In this document: piece by piece, positions 6,494 through 11,295 of the stretch
Layout of the letters: each line of letters opens with the position of its first letter
How positions within the stretch are numbered: position 1 is the stretch's first letter
NCBI GenBank assembly: GCA_029555885.1
Contig: JAKPQT010000726.1
Span: 1 to 11,295 of the forward strand
Direction: 5' to 3'
DNA: 11,295 nucleotides
Source: Chloroflexota bacterium
GTDB lineage: Bacteria > Chloroflexota > Anaerolineae > CG2-30-64-16
The notes under the pieces: generated by a model
The model's input: the letters and a program-made list of their open reading frames with translations, nothing else
Databases searched by the model: none
What the model was told of the DNA's origin: nothing
Made by a program: the position numbers and the translations under genes

Positions 6494-7783
6494 ATGAGCA
6501 AAGATCACACGGACTACACACCCGAGCTACTCGAAGATATTCGGCGCACCGCGGATTTGTGCGTCAAGTGCAACATCTGCACGAGCGCGTGCCCGGTCGT
6601 CCCGGCCACGGACCTGTTCCCCGGGCCGAAGTACGTCGGGCCGCAGGCGCAGCGGTTCCGCGACCCGGCGCGGCCGTCCCCGGATCACTCTCTGGACTAC
6701 TGCTCCGGCTGCGGCGTCTGCACGCTGGTGTGCCCGCACGGCGTCAAGGTGATGGAGATCAACACCGCGGCGAAAGCCGAAATGCGCGAGCGCCAGTTGC
6801 GCGAGACGCCACTCGACCCGAAGCTGTGGCGCAACACGCTGTTCGGCTACAACGAGGCGCTCGGCCAGGTCGGCGGACTCGTCGCGCCGCTGGCGAACTT
6901 CCTCATGAACTTCCGCCCGGCGCGCCTGATCGCGGAGAAGACGCTCGGCATCGACCACCGCGCGCCGCTGCCCACGTTCCACTTCCGCAAGTTCCGCGGC
7001 TGGTTCTTCGGCCAGCACCAGCGTGAGAAGGCCCCGACGCCGCCCGGCGCGCCGAAGGTGGCCTACTTCCACGGCTGTGCGACCGAGCACTACGAGCAGT
7101 CCGTGGGCCGCGCCATCGTCGCGGTGCTGGAGCACAATGGCTTCGAGGTCCTGCTGCCCGAGCAGAATTGCTGCGGCCTGCCCATGCAGTCCAACGGCAA
7201 CTTCGACGGTGCGCGGCGGTATGCCCGCGCGCTGCTGCACAAGCTCGCGCCGTACGCGGGGCAGGGCATTCCCATCGTCGTCGGCGGCACGAGCTGCGGA
7301 CAGGAACTCAAGGCGGACTACCGCGAGATCCTCGGCATCCACACTGCCGAAGCGAAGATGGTGGCCGAGCAGGTCTACGACATCAGCGAATTCCTCTGGC
7401 TGCTGCACGAGGAAGGCCGGCTGAAGACCGACTTCCGGGATCAGGGTGGGCGCTACATCCCCGTCCACACCTCCTGCCACCAGAAGCTTCACCGCATCGG
7501 CCGGCCTGCGCTCGACCTGCTGGGGTTGGTGCCCGGGTTGACGGTCGAAGAGATGGGCGTGGACTGCTGCGGCATCACCGGCACATACGGCTACAAGCAC
7601 GAGAAGTACGACATCGCGCAGCGGGTGGGCCAGCCGCTTTTCGACAAGCTGCGCGCCTCGGGTGTGAGCCAGGCCATCTGCGACAACGAGACCTGCCGCT
7701 GGAACATCGCGCGCAGCAGCGGGCTGGAAGTCATCCACACGCTGCAGGTGCTGGCTGAGGCGTATGGGGTGGAAGAGGGGTGA
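6494..7783 (+). CDS. glpC: Anaerobic glycerol-3-phosphate dehydrogenase subunit C (iron-sulfur, CCG domains)
   Basis: GlpC carries electrons from GlpA/GlpB to the membrane quinone pool and helps attach the complex to the membrane. The 429-residue protein (E. coli GlpC is about 396) has two ferredoxin-type [4Fe-4S] motifs: C23-x2-C26-x2-C29-x3-C33-P and C70-x2-C73-x2-C76-x3-C80-P. Two cysteine-rich CCG domains follow, as in heterodisulfide reductase HdrB and GlcF: C195, C226-C227-G and C268 in the first; C328, C358-C359-G, C396 and C401 in the second. A modest Shine-Dalgarno AGGTG (6481-6485) lies eight bases before the ATG and 15 bases separate it from the unknown gene. The same family includes glycolate oxidase and lactate utilisation subunits; position after glpAB fixes it as glpC. 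All cluster cysteines are intact. Confidence 0.94.
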   Translation: MSKDHTDYTPELLEDIRRTADLCVKCNICTSACPVVPATDLFPGPKYVGPQAQRFRDPARPSPDHSLDYCSGCGVCTLVCPHGVKVMEINTAAKAEMRERQLRETPLDPKLWRNTLFGYNEALGQVGGLVAPLANFLMNFRPARLIAEKTLGIDHRAPLPTFHFRKFRGWFFGQHQREKAPTPPGAPKVAYFHGCATEHYEQSVGRAIVAVLEHNGFEVLLPEQNCCGLPMQSNGNFDGARRYARALLHKLAPYAGQGIPIVVGGTSCGQELKADYREILGIHTAEAKMVAEQVYDISEFLWLLHEEGRLKTDFRDQGGRYIPVHTSCHQKLHRIGRPALDLLGLVPGLTVEEMGVDCCGITGTYGYKHEKYDIAQRVGQPLFDKLRASGVSQAICDNETCRWNIARSSGLEVIHTLQVLAEAYGVEEG

Positions 7784-8823
7784 GGTTGCGCGTACTCATC
7801 ATCGGCGCTGGCGCGGTCGGTTCGCTGATCGGCGCGCGTCTGGCGCTGGCCGGGCATGACGTCACGCTGGTCGGGCGGGCCGCGCTGCGCGACGCGGTGG
7901 CAGCCGGCGGACTGACGTTCATCGCGCCCGACGGCACGCGGCAGACCACGCGGCCGCAGGTCGCCACTTCGGCCGCAGACGCGCTGGCCGGGTCGCATCG
8001 CTTCGACCTCGCCTGCCTGACCTTCAAGGCCTACGACACAGCGGCGGTCATCGAGGAACTGGTCCCGCTGAAGGATGCCCTCCCCCCGCTCATCTCCTTC
8101 CAGAACGGCATCGGCAACGAAGAGGCCCTGGCCGCGGCGTTCGGCGCGGACCGGGTGATTGCCGGCGCGCTCGATACGCCCGTCTCCGTGCCCGCCGCGG
8201 GCCAGGTGCAGGTGCACCGGCCGCGCTACCGGATGGGCCTGGCGGCGGTGGGGGCTGCAGGAGTCGGTGAGGCCGCGACTGCGCTCGGCCAGGCCGGATT
8301 CGACGTGACGACCTACGCCGACTACCGGTCGCTCAAGTGGTCGAAGCTGCTGCTCAACCTCCTCGCGAACGCCTCATGCGCCATCCTCGACTGGACCCCG
8401 GCGCAGGTGATGGCTCATCCACAGGCCGCGCAACTGGAAGCGCGCGGCTGGCAGGAGGCCCTCGGCGTCATGACTGCACTCGGCGTGCGGCCTGTCAACC
8501 TGGCCGGCTATCCGCTCGCCCTGTTTGTGCCCCTTGCGCGGCGGCTGCCGCCGGGCGTGTTGGCCCGCGTGCTGCGCGGCTTGGTATCCGGCGGACGCGG
8601 CAACAAGATGCCGTCGCTGCACATCGCGCTGGCCGAGGGCAAGCGGTCTGAGGTCGCGTGGCTGAACGGTGCGGTCGCGCGGCTGGGCGCAGAGCACGGG
8701 GTCGCGACGCCCGTCAATCGAGCGCTGGCGGATATCGTCGCGGCACTGACCGAGGGGCGCGCGCAGCGGGAGGACTGGCGCGGCAACATCGCCAGGTTGG
8801 AACGCACCCCCCCAATTTTGTGA
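7780..8823 (+). CDS. panE: Ketopantoate reductase family protein (PanE/ApbA-like)
   Basis: Family members reduce 2-dehydropantoate to pantoate with NADPH in pantothenate/CoA synthesis, and paralogues act on other 2-keto acids. The 347-residue protein opens with the Rossmann motif GAGAVGS (9-15). It has the family QNG motif (108-110), K189-LLL-N193 aligned with the catalytic Lys/Asn segment of PanE, and E291 in SEVAWLNG, aligned with the conserved substrate-binding Glu. The TPVN signature near the C-terminus is also present. GTG 7780 overlaps the glpC stop (GTGA). TTG 7786 is a serious alternative: it gives the common N-terminus MRVLIIGAGAVG and sits five bases after AGAGGGG. It is the last gene of the glp operon, and its stop codon abuts the target repeat of the 8834-8999 element. 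Whether it makes pantoate or serves another step is not decidable here, so the symbol is tentative. Confidence 0.82.
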   Translation: MRLRVLIIGAGAVGSLIGARLALAGHDVTLVGRAALRDAVAAGGLTFIAPDGTRQTTRPQVATSAADALAGSHRFDLACLTFKAYDTAAVIEELVPLKDALPPLISFQNGIGNEEALAAAFGADRVIAGALDTPVSVPAAGQVQVHRPRYRMGLAAVGAAGVGEAATALGQAGFDVTTYADYRSLKWSKLLLNLLANASCAILDWTPAQVMAHPQAAQLEARGWQEALGVMTALGVRPVNLAGYPLALFVPLARRLPPGVLARVLRGLVSGGRGNKMPSLHIALAEGKRSEVAWLNGAVARLGAEHGVATPVNRALADIVAALTEGRAQREDWRGNIARLERTPPIL

Positions 8824-8833
8824 CATTGACGCC

Positions 8834-8999
8834 CAGGAATTCCAAATGTAGGCGGCAAGGCATCCTGAGCGGAGCCCGCCGCTCGCGGCGGGCGCAGTCG
8901 AAGGATGGTGGCCGTGCCGGCGTTCTTCGACTACGTGCGTTGCTCCGCAACGCCCTCCGCTCAGAATGCCCACACTCTCGCGTACATTTGGAATGGCTG
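8834..8999. mobile_element. MITE-like 166-bp element with 17-bp terminal inverted repeats and 10-bp target duplication
   Basis: The ends 8834-8850 and 8983-8999 are inverted repeats matching at 15 of 17 positions; twelve in a row (ATTCCAAATGTA against TACATTTGGAAT) are perfect. Immediately outside each end lies the same ten bases, CATTGACGCC, at 8824-8833 and 9000-9009, which is what a transposase leaves when it inserts. The element has no open reading frame of its own and would be mobilised in trans. It starts ten bases after the panE-like stop codon and ends inside the liv promoter. The transposase family is not identifiable from the ends; a 9-12-bp duplication would be compatible with, for example, IS4-like elements. 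Together with its flanks it accounts for the first half of the 354-base spacer 8824-9177. Confidence 0.75.
8859..8970. repeat. Two inverted REP-like modules inside the MITE-like element
   Basis: The module ends GGCATCCTGAGCGGAG (8859-8874) and its inverted copy (8955-8970) match at 15 of 16 positions. The inner ends AGTCGAAG (8896-8903) and CTTCGACT (8925-8932) are exact inverses. Each module holds its own hairpin at an equivalent position but with unrelated sequence: GCCCGCCG-CTCG-CGGCGGGC (8874-8893) and a 7-bp stem with a 3-base loop (8937-8953). The core CATCCTGAGCG...AGTCGAAGGATG resembles, from memory, a palindromic repeat scattered through many bacterial genomes. No T-run follows, but the stems could still end or slow transcription from the glp operon. 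Confidence 0.65.
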
Positions 9000-9001
9000 C
9001 A

Positions 9002-9030
9002 TTGACGCCACTTCTGATTGTATGTATAAT
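9002..9030 (+). promoter_or_regulatory. Near-consensus sigma-70 promoter for the liv operon
   Basis: TTGACG (9002-9007, five of six) and a perfect TATAAT (9025-9030) are separated by the ideal 17 bases. Transcription should start near 9037, leaving a leader of about 140 bases before livK. The -35 box lies within the right copy of the 10-bp target duplication of the adjacent element. In the leader, the only clear fold is GGCCC-GCTGT-GGGCC (9121-9135); no known riboswitch was recognised. Confidence 0.75.
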
Positions 9031-9177
9031 TCACAAGGTTCTGTCTGGTATTGTTCCTCGATGCGAAAAGGGTGAAGCACCAGCCACCCACCGACCGCCC
9101 ATGTTTTCACCATCCTAACCGGCCCGCTGTGGGCCAGACACACAATCCCATACTCTCTTTCACGAGGAGGACACCCG

Positions 9178-10341
9178 ATGAGACGCCTGTTTCTGTTCCT
9201 GCTAATCGTGATGCTCGGTCTTGCAGTGGCAGGCTGCACACCCCCGGCCGCAGCGCCCGGCGCCGCCGGCACTATCAAGATCGGCCTTCAGGCCCCCCTG
9301 ACGGGCACGTTCGCCGCTGAGGGCGAGTGGGCCCAACACAGCGTTGAGATCGCCGCCCAACTGATCAACGATAAGGGCGGGGTCTTGGGCAAGAACGTCG
9401 AGATCGTCGTTGTGGATGACGCTTCCAACCCCAAGGACAGCGCCCTGGCTGCACAGAAGCTGATCTCCCAGGGTCTGCAGGAAGTGATTGCCTCCTACGG
9501 CTCTTCGGTGACTGCCCCCGCGGCCGACCTGTACGATGCCAACAAAGTCGTTTCGGTGGGATATGGGTGTACCGCTGTCCGTTTGACGATGGACAAGCAG
9601 CGCCCCTATTTCTTCCGCACGGCAGGCAGGGATGACACCCAGTCGGAGTTCTTCGCCAGGTTCGCAGTGGAAACCCTGGGCGCCAAGACCATCGCCGTGA
9701 TGCACGACAACCAGGACTACGGTAAAGGCGTGGCTGAAGACGCCATCAAGTTCTTGCAGCCTTACGTCGATGCCGGCAAGGTCGAAGTCGTGTATTACGA
9801 TGCGGTCACCCCTGGTGAGAGCGACTACTCCGCGGTTGTCAGCCAGATCAAGGCCCTCAACCCGGATGTGTGGTTCTACACCGCCTATTACTCTGAAGCT
9901 GCGCTCCTGCTCAAGCAAGCCCGCGAGGCCGGTGTGACCAGCACCTTCGTCGGCAACAACTCCGTCCCCACCCCCGAGTTCGAGAAGATCGCCGGCAAGG
10001 ACATTATCGCGGGCTCGATCCACCTGAACGAACCCATGCCCCAGTTCCTGACCTTCGCGGAATCGAAAACGTTCCTGGATGCCTACAAGGCGAAGTACAA
10101 TGAGCTTCCGGGGTCCATCTGGGCGGTCTACGCGGCTGACGCGCTCAATGCGCTGGTTGCAGCCATCGAAAAGGCCGGCAGCACCGATCCCGACAAAGTG
10201 GCCGCCACGATGCGCACCATGACCGACGCCAAAGGCATCACCGGCCCGCTGCTGTTCACCGAGCGCGGCGACCGGAAAGACATCCCCTACTATGCCTATA
10301 TCTATAACGACCAGGGTGTCCTCGAGCCCTACAAGGAATAA
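9178..10341 (+). CDS. livK: Branched-chain amino acid type ABC transporter substrate-binding lipoprotein
   Basis: This protein captures the substrate outside the membrane and delivers it to a LivHMGF-type ABC importer. The 387 residues start with a lipoprotein signal peptide: basic MRR, hydrophobic 4-16, then lipobox VAGC, with C20 the lipidated residue. A short Pro/Ala linker follows. The mature part is a type I periplasmic-binding fold (Peripla_BP_6), from IKIGLQAPLTGTFAAEG through the SYGSSVTAPAADLYDANKVV ligand-binding region to PYFFRTAGRDDTQ and the YAADALNALVAAIEKAG helix. A strong Shine-Dalgarno GAGGAGG (9164-9170) with a 7-base spacer sets ATG 9178, the same arrangement as rbr. A lipobox suggests attachment to the cytoplasmic membrane. 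The ligand may be leucine/isoleucine/valine, but related proteins bind amides, urea or aromatic compounds, so the substrate is inferred only from the family. Confidence 0.9.
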   Translation: MRRLFLFLLIVMLGLAVAGCTPPAAAPGAAGTIKIGLQAPLTGTFAAEGEWAQHSVEIAAQLINDKGGVLGKNVEIVVVDDASNPKDSALAAQKLISQGLQEVIASYGSSVTAPAADLYDANKVVSVGYGCTAVRLTMDKQRPYFFRTAGRDDTQSEFFARFAVETLGAKTIAVMHDNQDYGKGVAEDAIKFLQPYVDAGKVEVVYYDAVTPGESDYSAVVSQIKALNPDVWFYTAYYSEAALLLKQAREAGVTSTFVGNNSVPTPEFEKIAGKDIIAGSIHLNEPMPQFLTFAESKTFLDAYKAKYNELPGSIWAVYAADALNALVAAIEKAGSTDPDKVAATMRTMTDAKGITGPLLFTERGDRKDIPYYAYIYNDQGVLEPYKE

Positions 10342-10376
10342 CTTGCGGCTGGCAGTTCAGATGATCCTCTAAGCAC

Positions 10377-10420
10377 GGGGAGCACCTTCTCCTTTGTCAC
10401 CAAAGGGGAGGGTGTTCCTC
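10377..10420 (+). promoter_or_regulatory. 20-bp intercistronic hairpin between livK and livH
   Basis: Bases 10377-10396 pair with 10401-10420 around the 4-base loop TCAC; every position pairs when G-U pairs are allowed (about four). It begins 36 bases after the livK stop codon. The following bases (TGTCATCGCTCC) are not a T-run, so it is not a standard intrinsic terminator. Hairpins at this place commonly protect the mRNA of the binding protein and lower expression of the permease genes, which fits the need for more binding protein than permease. Confidence 0.7.
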
Positions 10421-10543
10421 TGTCATCGCTCCATCATACAGGGAACCTGGCAACCGGGGCTCCAAAGGCTTGGGGCTTGTCTCAGGCAATCGCTCACTTG
10501 ACACCGGTTGGACGCCGCAACGTGATTGTAGAGGGCATACCCC
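10421..10543 (+). other. livK-livH spacer with an isolated -35-like box
   Basis: Of the 202-base gap between livK and livH, the part after the hairpin holds a perfect TTGACA at 10498-10503. No good -10 box lies 16-18 bases further on (CGTGAT at 17 is weak). A weak internal promoter for the permease genes is possible. The livH Shine-Dalgarno GAGGG is at 10531-10535. Nothing else was recognised. Confidence 0.3.
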
Positions 10544-11295
10544 ATGGAGATGTTTTTCGAGCAGCTAATCAATGGCCTGACCATCGGTTCTTTCTACGCG
10601 TTGGTCGCCATGGGCTACACCATGGTGTACGGCGTCATGAAGCTGATCAATTTCGCCCACGGCGACCTCTTTACCCTGGGCGCCTACATGGGCTACACCA
10701 TCCTCGTGATCGGCTCTGGGTGGGTCTCCGCCACTTTTGGTGTGTGGGGCGGCGTAGCCGTAGCCGTTGTGGGCGCGATGATCAGCATCGGCGTGGCCGG
10801 GCTGCTCCTGGAAAAAGTAGCCTATAACCCGGTCTATAAAGCCGGGCGTCTGCCCCTAGTCGTGTCCGCCCTGGGCGCCTCGATTTTTATCTCGAATGGG
10901 ATCATGGCCGCCTGGGGTCCCCGCTACCAGGCTTACCCGCAGACAGGGATTCCGACCGGCAGCCTGCTCCTCTTCGGTGATGTCCGGATTACCTATGTCA
11001 AACTTGCCACCATCCTGGTGTCGTTCACGTTGATGGCGGTGATGTACTACATCATCGAAAAGACCATCTTTGGGGCGGCCGTGCGGGCTTCCGCGCTGGA
11101 CCGAGACACCGCCACATTGATGGGCATTGATTTCGCAAAAATCATCCGCTTTGTCTTTTTCGTCGGGCCCGCGCTGGGCGCGCTGGCGGGCGTCTTTGCG
11201 GGCCTGAACTACTCGCGGATCATCTTCAATCTGGGCTGGACTTATGGCCTCAAGGCGTTTACCGCCAGCATCCTCGGCGGCATCGGCAACATCCC
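10544..11295 (+). CDS. livH: Branched-chain amino acid type ABC transporter permease LivH, 3'-partial
   Basis: LivH is one of the two inner-membrane permeases (with LivM) that form the channel of the importer served by LivK. The frame from ATG 10544 stays open for 250 codons to the window edge; a full family member has about 290-310 residues. The N-terminus NGLTIGSFYALVAMGYTMVYG (10-30), then LINFAHGD (34-41), is highly typical. So are the ERVAYRPV-like segment EKVAYNPV, the cytoplasmic coupling region RASALDRDTATLMGI, and the end KAFTASILGGIGNI (237-250). Several hydrophobic helices are visible between these blocks. The start is set by GAGGG (10531-10535), eight bases upstream; ATG 10550 is too far from it. 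The genes expected next, livM, livG and livF, are outside the window. Confidence 0.93.
   Translation, partial: MEMFFEQLINGLTIGSFYALVAMGYTMVYGVMKLINFAHGDLFTLGAYMGYTILVIGSGWVSATFGVWGGVAVAVVGAMISIGVAGLLLEKVAYNPVYKAGRLPLVVSALGASIFISNGIMAAWGPRYQAYPQTGIPTGSLLLFGDVRITYVKLATILVSFTLMAVMYYIIEKTIFGAAVRASALDRDTATLMGIDFAKIIRFVFFVGPALGALAGVFAGLNYSRIIFNLGWTYGLKAFTASILGGIGNI

Noticed and set aside
9037..9177. A riboswitch or leader peptide in the livK leader
   Set aside because: Only a 5-bp stem (9121-9135) and a short GGTGAA/TTCACC pairing were seen; no known aptamer core and no leader frame with runs of Leu/Ile/Val codons were found.
10477..10827. Open frame of 116 codons on the + strand
   Set aside because: It is out of frame with livH, which runs through the same DNA with unmistakable LivH motifs; the 116-codon frame has none.
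1..11295. CRISPR array, defence system, toxin-antitoxin pair, prophage or tRNA
   Set aside because: No regularly spaced repeats, cloverleaf folds or matching protein motifs were seen on either strand.

Overview
The window is 11.3 kb of high-GC bacterial DNA. Nearly all genes lie on the + strand and are preceded by clear Shine-Dalgarno sequences. Two things suggest an anaerobic or facultative, quinone-using bacterium: a GlpABC-type anaerobic glycerol-3-phosphate (G3P) dehydrogenase, and a stand-alone rubrerythrin. The overall style, with GC-rich genes, repeat-filled spacers and a divergent PlsY, is compatible with a Chloroflexota (Anaerolineae-like) genome. That placement is an impression only, because no rRNA or marker gene is present.

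Layout: (1) 1-591 is the 3' part of a divergent plsY (acyl-phosphate:G3P acyltransferase). (2) 592-844 is a spacer filled by a long imperfect palindrome. (3) 845-1345 is rubrerythrin. (4) 1346-1420 is a compact control region with an extended -10 promoter and a perfect 12-bp dyad over the expected transcription start. (5) 1421-8823 is a tightly packed operon: glpK, glpA, glpB, an unknown two-helix membrane protein, glpC, and a ketopantoate-reductase-family gene. (6) 8834-8999 is a 166-bp MITE-like element with terminal inverted repeats and a 10-bp target duplication. (7) 9002-11295 is the start of a branched-chain amino acid type ABC uptake operon (livK, hairpin, livH), cut off by the window end.

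How the genes work together: GlpK makes G3P from glycerol. GlpA and GlpB oxidise G3P to dihydroxyacetone phosphate (DHAP), and GlpC carries the electrons through iron-sulfur clusters toward the membrane quinone pool. PlsY upstream uses G3P for phospholipid synthesis, so the left end has a G3P theme, although plsY and the glp operon are separated by rbr and by promoter-like sequence. The liv operon is a separate unit with a near-consensus sigma-70 promoter.

Most notable points: the MITE-like insertion sits exactly on the -35 box of the liv promoter and duplicated it, so the promoter survives. An AT-richer gene of unknown function is wedged between glpB and glpC and coupled to glpB by an ATGA overlap. 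There is an operator-like dyad upstream of glpK. The PlsY has altered motif residues. I saw no CRISPR array, defence island, phage gene, tRNA or rRNA. Apart from the unknown gene, all coding content belongs to known families.
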